This document shows, in pieces, positions 45,628-54,206 of a stretch of DNA of 64,000 nt. The position numbers were made by a program, and so were the translations under genes. Position 1 is the first letter of the stretch, and every line of letters begins with the position of its first letter. Under the pieces are notes generated by a model, which saw only the letters and a list, made by a program, of their open reading frames with translations, had not been told where the DNA came from and made no database searches. Origin of the DNA: Myxococcus virescens (GTDB taxonomy: Bacteria > Myxococcota > Myxococcia > Myxococcales > Myxococcaceae); contig NZ_FNAJ01000022.1 in NCBI RefSeq assembly GCF_900101905.1, forward strand, positions 43,597 to 107,596, in the 5' to 3' direction.

Positions 45628-46500
45628 TCAGTGCGCCGGCAGGGCCGCGTCCAATCCCTGCCGCACGGGCGGCATGGGCGCGTCACGGCCGGGACGCTGC
45701 CCCAGGATGCCCAGCCCGTTGCGCAGCGCCCCGGACTGATCTCGCAGGAAGTCCGGCGTACCGTCCTCCGTGTCCTCGGCCACGTCGAGCAACCGGCCGC
45801 CTCCCTCCAACCCCAGCGCCGGGTACAGCGCGCTCCACGGCAGCTCCGCCCGCGCGCCCGTGCCCCCCTGCCGGCTGCGCACCACCTCGACCGACCAGCC
45901 GTCTCCGTCCCGGGCCTCCGTCCGCAGCCGGACCACGCCGTCCGCTGGGGACTCTGGCGAAGTCAGCAGCAGGAGCAGCCCGCCGCCGCGCGCCGCCGCG
46001 TCCGCCAGCTTGCGCGCCTCCGCCAGGGCCACCCGGCACGCGCGCCCGTCGGGATTCACGCCGCGCGTCAGGTCCAGCACCACGCAAGCGAAGGCCCCGC
46101 TCCGGGCCAGCTGCACCGCCGCCCAGATGCGCTGCTCAGGAGCCTGGGGCCGGACGATGAGCAGCCGCTCCAGGTCCACGCCCAGGGCCGCGGCCGAGGG
46201 CGAGTAGAGCTCCCGGGGGCCGTCCACCCAGGCGCACAGCCGCGCCTCCTGGTGCGCCGCGGCCACCGCGTGCAGCGCCAGGCTGGTGCGCCCCGAGGCC
46301 GCCTCACCGCACAGCTCCACCACCTGCCCCAGTGGCAGGCCCCCCGTCGGCAGCAGGGCGTCCACCGCCGACAGGCCCGTGCGGAGCACCGCCAGGTAGC
46401 GCCGGGGCGCCGCCTGCAACTGGCGGATCCGCTCCCGAAGCTGCTCCACGACCGAGCCCGTCCCCTGCCCCACTCCCACTCGCTGCTCCGCCGCGCTCAT
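45628..46500 (-). CDS. imuA: ImuA, RecA-like mutasome component
   Basis: 290 residues. A RecA/RadA-like core: the P-loop GEAASGRTS has Arg71 where an active Walker A has Lys, so ATP binding or hydrolysis may be weak. Strand motif CVVLDLTRG follows at about 145-155. ImuA with ImuB forms the translesion cassette and supports DnaE2-dependent mutagenesis; ImuA also interacts with RecA in some bacteria. No LexA-type box of the dnaE2 type is visible in the 142-base upstream gap (46501-46642). Confidence 0.88.
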   Translation of the reverse strand: MSAAEQRVGVGQGTGSVVEQLRERIRQLQAAPRRYLAVLRTGLSAVDALLPTGGLPLGQVVELCGEAASGRTSLALHAVAAAHQEARLCAWVDGPRELYSPSAAALGVDLERLLIVRPQAPEQRIWAAVQLARSGAFACVVLDLTRGVNPDGRACRVALAEARKLADAAARGGGLLLLLTSPESPADGVVRLRTEARDGDGWSVEVVRSRQGGTGARAELPWSALYPALGLEGGGRLLDVAEDTEDGTPDFLRDQSGALRNGLGILGQRPGRDAPMPPVRQGLDAALPAH

Positions 46501-46642
46501 CTCGCCTCCTCGCCAGGCCCCTCCGGACCGGACGACCGGCGGGGCGGTCGTCCACTATCCTCGGAGGTCTGACATGCGCCTTCATGGGACGCATGGCGGT
46601 GGGTGCGTGGATCAGACTCGCTGGTGCGGGTTCACCCGGGCA

Positions 46643-47857
46643 TCAGCCGGCGCAGAGGACCTTCACTTCCACCTTCTTGTCGTCCGCGCGGCGCAGGCAG
46701 CTCGACTGGAAGAACAGGCGGGCCGGGTACGTCTCCGTGGACGCCTCGTAGCGCAGGTCGCCCGCGGCCACCGAGCACCGCTCCACCTCGTCATTGGCGC
46801 GCGTCAGCTCCACCTGGACCAGCCGGGGGTCGGGCAGGTTCACCACCTCGATGCTCTGCGCCACCGTGGCCAGCTCCGCGATGCGCAGCAAGGTGTCGCG
46901 GTAGTTCTCCCGGCAGATGGAGTCGAGGTTGTCGAGCCCCTGGTCGAACGCCTCCGCCATGGCGCGCTGCCGATGACCAGGACCGTAGGAGGTCGGGCAG
47001 TCGACGTTGCGCACGAAGACACCGTCGGGTGTCGTGTCGCGGATCAGCTCCGCCCGCTTGTCGGACAGCGCCACCGGACCAATCGTGGCCCAGAGCACCT
47101 GACGCGAGGCCCCCGTTGAATCCCGAAGCTGCTGGAACGTGGCGAAGTACTCCTCCACCGGCGTCAGCAGATGGGACTGCTCACTGCAGTTGTCGATGGA
47201 CGTGTCGTCGGACACCCACACCGGCGGAGGGCGCTGGATGGTGCTGCAGTCTTCCTCGTCGGTGACCACCGCCACCAGCAGCCGCGCGCCGTCGCGCAGG
47301 AACCCGGCGTTGCCGTTCTCCACCCCCGGCGTCGACACCAGCGGCTCCGTCACGGCCAGCCGGACCGCCTCGAAGGGCGTCTCCTGCCCGCTGCCATCCG
47401 TCCCCTGGATCACCAGCCGGCGGAACTTCTCCAGCACGTACGGATCCGCGCCGTCGATGAAGCGCTCGTCGGTGGGGTTGCCCGCCGCATCTGGCACACG
47501 CTGCAACCGGCCGGACTCCCTGGTGTACTCGCGGTACTGCTCCTGCCCCTGGAACATGGCCAGCCGGTACACGGACGTGGTGATCACGCCCACCCGGAAG
47601 TCCTGCGAGACGCCGCTGCCCTCCTTCAGCGCCTCCAGAAAGGCGGGCAGCTCGGTGGCGATGGCGTTCTGCTCCTCTTCCATGGATCCGGAGTTGTCGA
47701 TGACGAAGAGGATGTCCGTCTTCTGCGGCGCGATGACGGGGGACTCGCTCTCGCACTTCCCGGGGAGATTGGAGCCCGGTTCGTCGACGGGCGACCGGCA
47801 GGACGTCCACAAGAGAGACGGCAGCAGAAGCAGGTGGGCGAAGGGTCGGAGCTTCAT
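46643..47857 (-). CDS. von Willebrand factor A domain lipoprotein
   Basis: 404 residues from the ATG at 47857. Signal MKLRPFAHLLLLPSLLWTSC with a loose lipobox (Cys20). A VWA domain follows: DILFVIDNSGSM holds the MIDAS DxSxS (Asp54, Ser56, Ser58), with a later VVTDEEDCS. Cysteine-rich loops and inserted segments lengthen the domain. Extracellular VWA lipoproteins bind metal-dependent ligands or proteins on the cell surface. Partner unknown. It lies upstream of imuA on the same strand and is divergent from lonD. Confidence 0.88.
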   Translation of the reverse strand: MKLRPFAHLLLLPSLLWTSCRSPVDEPGSNLPGKCESESPVIAPQKTDILFVIDNSGSMEEEQNAIATELPAFLEALKEGSGVSQDFRVGVITTSVYRLAMFQGQEQYREYTRESGRLQRVPDAAGNPTDERFIDGADPYVLEKFRRLVIQGTDGSGQETPFEAVRLAVTEPLVSTPGVENGNAGFLRDGARLLVAVVTDEEDCSTIQRPPPVWVSDDTSIDNCSEQSHLLTPVEEYFATFQQLRDSTGASRQVLWATIGPVALSDKRAELIRDTTPDGVFVRNVDCPTSYGPGHRQRAMAEAFDQGLDNLDSICRENYRDTLLRIAELATVAQSIEVVNLPDPRLVQVELTRANDEVERCSVAAGDLRYEASTETYPARLFFQSSCLRRADDKKVEVKVLCAG

Positions 47858-48001
47858 GGGGGGCCTCTCGAAGAGCTGCGCACCCCGGCGGGGCGCCGCG
47901 TCAGATGCTAGGGGGGCGATCATGCCCCACCCTACGTCCGGACGCGAGACTTCCGAGGAACCCTGGAGAGGTGACGGGTGACGGAAAAACGCACACCGCG
48001 T

Positions 48002-48029
48002 TTGCCATGTCCGTTTTGGTTGTTACGTT
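48002..48029 (+). promoter_or_regulatory. Possible sigma-70-type promoter of lonD
   Basis: TTGCCA (48002-48007), 16-base spacer, TACGTT (48024-48029), 65 bases before the start codon. The match is moderate; AT-rich context (ccgttttggttgttacgtt) supports it. Confidence 0.4.
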
Positions 48030-48093
48030 GGTTCATCCGCCGCAGAAAACCTGGAAATGTTCACTGGTTGTCGAAGGGAAAAGGCTGAATTTC

Positions 48094-50577
48094 ATGTCCG
48101 ATGAGAAGAAGAAGGGCTCCGCTGCGAGCGCTATGCCCACCGCGATGGCCCCTCCGGGGCTCATCAACAAGGAAGACATCCCGCAGGTGCTTCCCATCCT
48201 CCCCCTGCGCAACAGTGTCTTCTTCCCGGGCGGGGTGCTTCCGCTGGCCGTCGGCCGCCAGAAGACCATCGCCCTGATCAAGGACGCCGTGCGTGACGAC
48301 CAGGTCATCGGTGTCGTCACCCAGCGCCGCGCCGAAGAAGAAGATCCGGGTGCCGCCGACCTCTACACCATGGGGACGGTCGCCCGCATCGTGAAGCTCC
48401 TGAAGATGGGCGAGGACAACTACTCGCTCGTCGTGCAGGGGCTCGCCCGCTTCCGCGTGGTGGAACTGGTCCAGGAAGCGCCCTACCTCAAGGCCCGCGT
48501 GGACGCCGTGGAGGACAAGACCTCTTCGGAGAACGTGGAAGTCGAGGCGCTGGGCATCAACCTCAAGAAGCTGGCGCGCGAGGTCATCGAGCTGATGCCC
48601 GAGCTGCCCGCCGCCGCCACCGAGTTGGTGGAGAGCATCACCCACCCCGGCCACCTGGCGGACCTGATCGCCGCCAACGTGGACGTCCCCATCGAGGAGA
48701 AGCAGGCCGTCCTGGAGACGGTGGACCTCAAGGCCCGGATGAAGCTCGTGCTGGAGCTGCTCAACCGGAAGCGGGAGATCCTCAAGCTCTCCAACAAGAT
48801 CGACTCCGCCGTGAAGGGCGAGATGTCGAAGACCCAGCGCGAGTACTACCTGCGCCAGCAGCTCAAGGCCATCAAGGAAGAGCTGGGGGAGATGGGCGAG
48901 GAGGAAGAGGAGCTCGACGAGCTGCAGGAGCGCCTGAAGAAGGCCAGCCTGCCGCCCGACGTGGAGAAGGTCGCCAACAAGGAGCTCAACCGCCTGAAGA
49001 CGATTCCGGCGGCCTCCAGTGAGTACACCGTCGCGCGCACCTACCTGGATTGGATCGCCGACCTGCCGTGGGCGAAGCTCTCCGAGGACAACCTCGACAT
49101 CGAGAACGCGCGCCAGCAGCTGGACAAGGATCACTTCGGCATCAAGAAGGTGAAGAAGCGCATCCTGGAGTACCTGGCCGTCCGCAAGCTGAAGAACGAC
49201 ATGCGTGGCCCCATCCTGTGCCTCGTCGGTCCGCCGGGCGTCGGCAAGACGTCGCTGGGCCAGAGCGTGGCCAAGGCCACGGGCCGCAAGTTCGTGCGCC
49301 TGTCGCTGGGCGGCGTGCGTGACGAGGCGGAGATCCGCGGCCACCGCCGGACCTATGTGGGCGCCCTCCCCGGCCGCTTCATCCAGAGCATGAAGAAGGC
49401 CGGCACGAAGAACCCGGTCATGATGCTGGACGAAATTGACAAGCTCGGCGCCGACTTCCGTGGCGACCCGAGCGCGGCGCTCCTCGAGGTGCTGGACCCG
49501 GAGCAGAACAACACGTTCAGCGACCACTACCTCGACGTGCCCTTCGATTTGTCCAAGGTGATGTTCGTCGCCACGGCGAACCAGCTCGACCCCATCCCCG
49601 GTCCGCTGCGTGACCGCATGGAGATCATCGAGCTGACGGGCTACACCTTCGAGGAGAAGCAGAGCATCGCCCGCATCCACCTGGTTCCCAAGCAGCTCAA
49701 GGAGCACGGGCTGAACCCGGACCACATCGACATCACCGACGAGGCGCTGCTCACGCTGACCACCGCGTACACGCGCGAGGCCGGTGTGCGTAACCTGGAG
49801 CGCCGCATCGCGGACATCTGCCGCGCGGTGGCGGTGGAGGTGGCCGGCGGGAAGACGGAGAAGCAGACCATCAACGCCGACCGGGTGAAGGAGATCCTCG
49901 GGCCTGAGATGTTCTACTCCGAGGTCGCCGAGCGCACCGAGGTTCCGGGTGTGGCCACGGGCCTGGCCTGGACGGCGGCGGGTGGCGACCTGCTCTTCAT
50001 CGAGGCGACGAAGATGGCGGGCAAGGGCGGCATGACGCTCACCGGCCAGCTGGGCGACGTGATGAAGGAGAGCGCCACGGCGGCGCTGAGCTACCTGCGC
50101 AGCAAGGCCGAGCAGCTCGGCATCAGCCCGAACTTCCTGGAGAAGACGGACCTGCACCTGCACTTCCCGGCGGGCTCCATTCCGAAGGACGGACCTTCCG
50201 CGGGCGTCACCATCCTGACGGCGCTCACCAGCCTCCTGACGGGCATCCGCGTGCGTCACGACACGGCGATGACGGGCGAGGCCACGCTGCGTGGCCTGGT
50301 GCTGCCGGTGGGTGGCATCAAGGAGAAGGTGCTGGCGGCGCACCGGGCGGGCATCAAGCGGGTCATCCTGCCCGAGCGGTGCCGCAAGGACCTGATCGAC
50401 GTGCCGGACCAGGCGCGCAACGAGCTGGAGTTCATCTTCGTCACCCACATGGACGACGTCCTGAAGGCGGCGCTGGAGACGCCTCCCGTCGGCGTGGCGG
50501 GAACCCCGGGCGGTGAGCCGGGCAAGGAGGCTCCGCTGCCGAAGCCGGCCGAGTCCGCCCCCGAGGTCCGCGCCTAG
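48094..50577 (+). CDS. lonD: ATP-dependent Lon protease, LonD/BsgA-like
   Basis: 827 residues from the ATG at 48094. All Lon parts are intact: LON N-terminal substrate domain (ILPLRNSVFFPGG), coiled-coil, AAA module with Walker A GPPGVGKTS (from residue 379) and MMLDEIDKLGADF, and a protease domain with Ser702 in PKDGPSAG and Lys745 in GGIKEKV. It degrades misfolded and regulatory proteins. M. xanthus has two Lon proteases; this N-terminus (MSDEKKKGSAASA) and length fit LonD/BsgA, required for fruiting-body development, as I recall it. The paralogue assignment is from memory. Confidence 0.95.
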   Translation: MSDEKKKGSAASAMPTAMAPPGLINKEDIPQVLPILPLRNSVFFPGGVLPLAVGRQKTIALIKDAVRDDQVIGVVTQRRAEEEDPGAADLYTMGTVARIVKLLKMGEDNYSLVVQGLARFRVVELVQEAPYLKARVDAVEDKTSSENVEVEALGINLKKLAREVIELMPELPAAATELVESITHPGHLADLIAANVDVPIEEKQAVLETVDLKARMKLVLELLNRKREILKLSNKIDSAVKGEMSKTQREYYLRQQLKAIKEELGEMGEEEEELDELQERLKKASLPPDVEKVANKELNRLKTIPAASSEYTVARTYLDWIADLPWAKLSEDNLDIENARQQLDKDHFGIKKVKKRILEYLAVRKLKNDMRGPILCLVGPPGVGKTSLGQSVAKATGRKFVRLSLGGVRDEAEIRGHRRTYVGALPGRFIQSMKKAGTKNPVMMLDEIDKLGADFRGDPSAALLEVLDPEQNNTFSDHYLDVPFDLSKVMFVATANQLDPIPGPLRDRMEIIELTGYTFEEKQSIARIHLVPKQLKEHGLNPDHIDITDEALLTLTTAYTREAGVRNLERRIADICRAVAVEVAGGKTEKQTINADRVKEILGPEMFYSEVAERTEVPGVATGLAWTAAGGDLLFIEATKMAGKGGMTLTGQLGDVMKESATAALSYLRSKAEQLGISPNFLEKTDLHLHFPAGSIPKDGPSAGVTILTALTSLLTGIRVRHDTAMTGEATLRGLVLPVGGIKEKVLAAHRAGIKRVILPERCRKDLIDVPDQARNELEFIFVTHMDDVLKAALETPPVGVAGTPGGEPGKEAPLPKPAESAPEVRA

Positions 50578-50607
50578 CGCACGGCCTTCCGGCCGATAGG
50601 AAGTGAC

Positions 50608-50649
50608 ACGGGCAGGTTCCCTTCTTCCGGGGACCTGCCCGTTGTCTTT
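50608..50649 (+). terminator. Intrinsic terminator of lonD
   Basis: 14-base arms ACGGGCAGGTTCCC (50608-50621) and GGGGACCTGCCCGT (50629-50642) pair with one G-T wobble around a 7-base loop, followed by TGTCTTT. Begins 31 bases after the stop; it can also serve the minus-strand LysM gene. Confidence 0.85.
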
Positions 50650-50664
50650 GCGGGCAGGTGGCGT

Positions 50665-51633
50665 TCAGAGTGAGAACAGGAAGTGTCGCGGCTCCGGGAC
50701 GCGCTTCACCCGCAGGATGTGACTGTGCTCCACAGGCAGCCGGGAGACGGCCTCTGGGCGGGGAACGTAGAGGATGCCGGGGTCATCCTCTCGGGTGAAG
50801 ACGTACTGTCCACGCGAGCCCCTGCGCGTGCAGCCCACATCGAGGATGAGGTGCCGCTCGATGTCCGCCGCGTCCGTGGTGTTCCAGTTGAAGCGGGTGA
50901 GCTCCTCCACCGTGAGGCCATACATCTCCGCCACGCTCTCCAGCGTCTCTCCGTCGATGACCCGGTGCTGGGTGACACGTGCGAGGAAGCGCGGCGCGCT
51001 GGCCACCCTCGCCCCCTGACCTCGCTTCGCGGGCTTTTGCTGGGACCAGGGGCCTCCCGTCCGCACCAGCGCCAACGTGTTGTCCAGGGTGGCCCCTTCG
51101 AGGTCGGACAGGACGTCGGCGCCCCCCTTCGGAACGCCTTTCAGGTCGATGCGGCCCTCTGAATCCGTCCGGGCCTGATGCTCGGACCGGTCGTCGAGTT
51201 GGATGCGCAGCTGGATGCCGGCAATGGGCACATCGGTGGTGTCGTCCACCACCTGGAGCCGTAGCCAGACCGGCTCCTCCACCGGAACAGGCACACACGC
51301 AGGCTGGGGAACGGAGAATGACGGCGAAACGGTGGCCTCGCGCGGGGGAGCCTGCGCCAGCCGAAGGACACCCGAGTCCAGAAGGAGCGCGGCCTGCCGC
51401 ACGACTTCGTCCACCGGCAGCGGTGCGCGCATCCCGCTGCGGTGTCCATGGATGTAGACCAGTGATTGGAGCGTCCGCTGGTTGGATGAATCCTGCGCGA
51501 GCTGGCGCAATCTCCGCTCCAGCGCCCAGCCCCGCGCAGGCGTCACGAGCGTGTACCCGTTGGGCAGGCCCTCATGGAGCGCGAGGACAATGTACTCGCG
51601 CAACCCGTCTTTCAGACAAGGATGGAGAAACAT
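50665..51633 (-). CDS. LysM-domain protein, last gene of wall-active operon
   Basis: 322 residues, no signal peptide or membrane segment. The N-terminal 95 residues are unassigned (LREYIVLALHEGLPNGYTLV). Residues about 120-175 resemble a carboxypeptidase-regulatory beta-sandwich (LRLQVVDDTTDVPIAGIQLR). Residues about 225-270 are a LysM peptidoglycan-binding domain (HRVIDGETLESVAEMYGLTVEELTRFNW). A final 50 residues follow (LPVEHSHILRVKRVP). The gene starts 23 bases after the transglycosylase gene ends, so it is in the same operon. A likely wall-binding accessory of the upstream enzymes, possibly delivered by a non-Sec route. Confidence 0.8.
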   Translation of the reverse strand: MFLHPCLKDGLREYIVLALHEGLPNGYTLVTPARGWALERRLRQLAQDSSNQRTLQSLVYIHGHRSGMRAPLPVDEVVRQAALLLDSGVLRLAQAPPREATVSPSFSVPQPACVPVPVEEPVWLRLQVVDDTTDVPIAGIQLRIQLDDRSEHQARTDSEGRIDLKGVPKGGADVLSDLEGATLDNTLALVRTGGPWSQQKPAKRGQGARVASAPRFLARVTQHRVIDGETLESVAEMYGLTVEELTRFNWNTTDAADIERHLILDVGCTRRGSRGQYVFTREDDPGILYVPRPEAVSRLPVEHSHILRVKRVPEPRHFLFSL

Positions 51634-51656
51634 GCTGTCACCTGAAGGAGACGTCT

Positions 51657-54206
51657 CTATTTGCGGAACTTCTGGCCTTCACGAAGGTGCCGCTCCACCG
51701 GAACCAAGATGTCTGCCTTGGTGATGAAGCCCTTGCCACCGCGGTCCAACCCCTTGTTGGGCTCGTAGCCCCTCGACCCCTTCGCGTAACAGACGAAGGA
51801 CGCGTCCTTGCCGAGCGCTTCTGGACAGAGGATGCACGCGTAGACATCACCCAGATTGTCTAGAGGGAGCTTCGACCGCGCCTTCCACATGCGGAAGTAC
51901 TTGGCGACGTAGTCGAGCTGCTCGACAGCGCTCATCCGCACCAGTGCGGACAGCTTGATGTCGAGCGCATCTTTTCCTTCGTTGATGGCCGTGAACTGAA
52001 TGAGACCGAACGCCTGATGCCCAGCCCGGTTCGGTGTATCGGCCCGGAAGGCATTGCCTGTCTCAAAGGCCATGCACGCCATCAAATCATCGGCATTCAT
52101 CTCCAACTGCTCGGCGATGATCAGCACCTTCCTCCGAAACGCCTCCGTCACATTCGGGTGGCTGCCGTAGATGAGCGTGCCTTCGATGCGGCGCGGTGTT
52201 CCCTCCAGGTCCAGGTGGATGGCAGGAAGCGCGCTGGAGTGGTTGGCATTCGCCCGCTCCACCAGACGCGCTTCAATCCGAAACCGGCCCTTGCGCCGCA
52301 TCCGCTCGACGAGCGCCGGCTCCCGGAGACGCGCCACCACCCGTCCGCGAGCGTCGCATTGCCCCGCCGCCCCCTTCGCGACCTCATACCGGAAGGGCAC
52401 GGCACCGAAGACAACGGGCTCCGCGACGTCAGCGAAGAACTCATACAGGCGGAATTCGATGACCTCCCCCTCCTTTCCATTGGGAATGTGGAGGGCCTGA
52501 CAGCGGACTTCCAGGATGGACGTATCATCCGTGAGCTGGACGAACTCGGCGCGAAGTCCCTGGAGCTGGGGAACGCCTGGGTACTCCACGGAGAAGGCCG
52601 GTGGCGCGGCCACCCATTCGTCCCAGAGCCGCGCATCCGGCTTTGAGACTCGCCCCTGGATGAAGACCTTCTGGCGGATTCGAGGATCGTCGAATCGAAC
52701 GAGCGCCTCGTAGTAACGAGGATTCCCATCAAGGGGCCGCGCCTCCAACCGAAGCACCTCGGTCTCCCGAGAGGCCGTTGGCTCCACGGGACGCAGGTCG
52801 TCGCAGATCGAAAAGACAGGCGAGGCCTCACGCCAGTAGTCGAGATCCCCGATGACCTTCACGGTGATGAGCAGGTGGTTGTCGCGAGCCCCCAGCCAGA
52901 CGTCCCCGAAGCGAGGCATGCGCGAAGGCCGGACCGCCAGCTCCTTGGAGGCCAGTGCCGTCACCAGCTCCTGGCGCACTCGGTCCTGCTTCTGTCGCGC
53001 GGGCGCCCTGGCCGGCGTTGGGGCCTCCAGCCACAGGTCCTCGTCCTCGAACGCGAGGAACTGCGTCTCATCGAAGTCCAACACCGAGCGGATGGGCACG
53101 TATTCATCGGTCCCCGTCAACGAGCGCGGAATCCGCAACAAGGCGAAGCTCTTCCGGCGCAGCCAGTCCTCGGCGTCGAGGAACTGCCGTAGGAACAGGC
53201 CCCTCTCGTTGGCGTTCACCAACACCGGCCGCGAGACGGGGTCCATCAGGGTGAAGGACAGGGCCTCTCCTCGCGTCTGAGCCTCGTACCGCCAGTGGGT
53301 CAGCTCCAGGGGGAGCTCGAAATCCGGATCCAGATGCTCCACCGTCGCGGTGACTGCGTGGTGCTTGAATTCGAACCCGGTCAACTTCGGCTTCGGGCAC
53401 ACGCATGCCCTGGGCTGCTCCCACACCACGTAGGGCCGCGTCTCCCCCTCGAGGTCTCGGAGCACTTCGAGCCGCAGGTCGAAGGCGTACTCGCCCTGAA
53501 TGGGCTCACGCCATGGCAATCGGAGACCGTCCCCACTCCAGGCGCAGCCAACTCGCCAGTCCTTCGCGCCCAAGTCGGAAGCGCTCCATTCCAGCGCGGC
53601 ATAGCGCTGCTCCTCTGAAGCCATCCTCGGCGCCACGCCACGCTTCGGCTCCACGGAGTGGTAGATGGAGAGCCGAAGCGTCGCGCCGGTGAAACGTGCA
53701 TCCATGTCCGGCTTCAAGTGGAACCGTCGGCCAAACAGGACAGGGACGCTCAGGTCGAGTCCCCTGAGCCCCAGGGGGATGTCGAACTCGAAGGGCTTTT
53801 CGAGGCAGCATTCCTGCGCGAAGGGGAAGTCAGGGACGACGGTCATCTCCGCGTGGCCCCGGCCGAAGAAGCTCGCCTCGTAGATGTCCGCCTCGAACTC
53901 CAACGTGCATGACCTGCCATTGACACGCAGCGGGACGTTGACCAGCGTGTACTCCCGCGCTGGCATCCCACGCGCGTGCGTCTTGATCAGAACACTGCAG
54001 ACCGTGTCCGCCGGCAGGTTCTTGTGCGTTCCCTCCAGGATGAAGGCAATCCTGTCCTGAACGGCCCGGTGGCTCCGCAGGGAGAGCTTGAGCTCCGTGG
54101 GGGCCACCGCGACGAGATAGAAGACGCCCTCGGCTCCCGGTTCACGCCGAAGCTCGAAGCGCTCGCCGCCAGCATGTGACTGTGAAGCAACGGCTGTTTC
54201 CGCCAT
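51657..54206 (-). CDS. Large protein with C-terminal lytic transglycosylase
   Basis: 849 residues from the ATG at 54206, which shares its A with the upstream stop (TGATG), giving tight coupling. No signal peptide. Residues 1 to about 680 are beta-rich and unrecognised, with repeated segments of similar style. The last 160 residues are a lysozyme-like transglycosylase: KVLIIAEQLEMNADDLMACMAFETG with the catalytic Glu of AFETG, then AGHQAFGLIQF, as in phage- and secretion-associated lytic transglycosylases. The enzyme should cleave peptidoglycan glycan strands; the long N-terminus probably handles targeting or delivery (inference). Confidence 0.85.
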   Translation of the reverse strand: MAETAVASQSHAGGERFELRREPGAEGVFYLVAVAPTELKLSLRSHRAVQDRIAFILEGTHKNLPADTVCSVLIKTHARGMPAREYTLVNVPLRVNGRSCTLEFEADIYEASFFGRGHAEMTVVPDFPFAQECCLEKPFEFDIPLGLRGLDLSVPVLFGRRFHLKPDMDARFTGATLRLSIYHSVEPKRGVAPRMASEEQRYAALEWSASDLGAKDWRVGCAWSGDGLRLPWREPIQGEYAFDLRLEVLRDLEGETRPYVVWEQPRACVCPKPKLTGFEFKHHAVTATVEHLDPDFELPLELTHWRYEAQTRGEALSFTLMDPVSRPVLVNANERGLFLRQFLDAEDWLRRKSFALLRIPRSLTGTDEYVPIRSVLDFDETQFLAFEDEDLWLEAPTPARAPARQKQDRVRQELVTALASKELAVRPSRMPRFGDVWLGARDNHLLITVKVIGDLDYWREASPVFSICDDLRPVEPTASRETEVLRLEARPLDGNPRYYEALVRFDDPRIRQKVFIQGRVSKPDARLWDEWVAAPPAFSVEYPGVPQLQGLRAEFVQLTDDTSILEVRCQALHIPNGKEGEVIEFRLYEFFADVAEPVVFGAVPFRYEVAKGAAGQCDARGRVVARLREPALVERMRRKGRFRIEARLVERANANHSSALPAIHLDLEGTPRRIEGTLIYGSHPNVTEAFRRKVLIIAEQLEMNADDLMACMAFETGNAFRADTPNRAGHQAFGLIQFTAINEGKDALDIKLSALVRMSAVEQLDYVAKYFRMWKARSKLPLDNLGDVYACILCPEALGKDASFVCYAKGSRGYEPNKGLDRGGKGFITKADILVPVERHLREGQKFRK

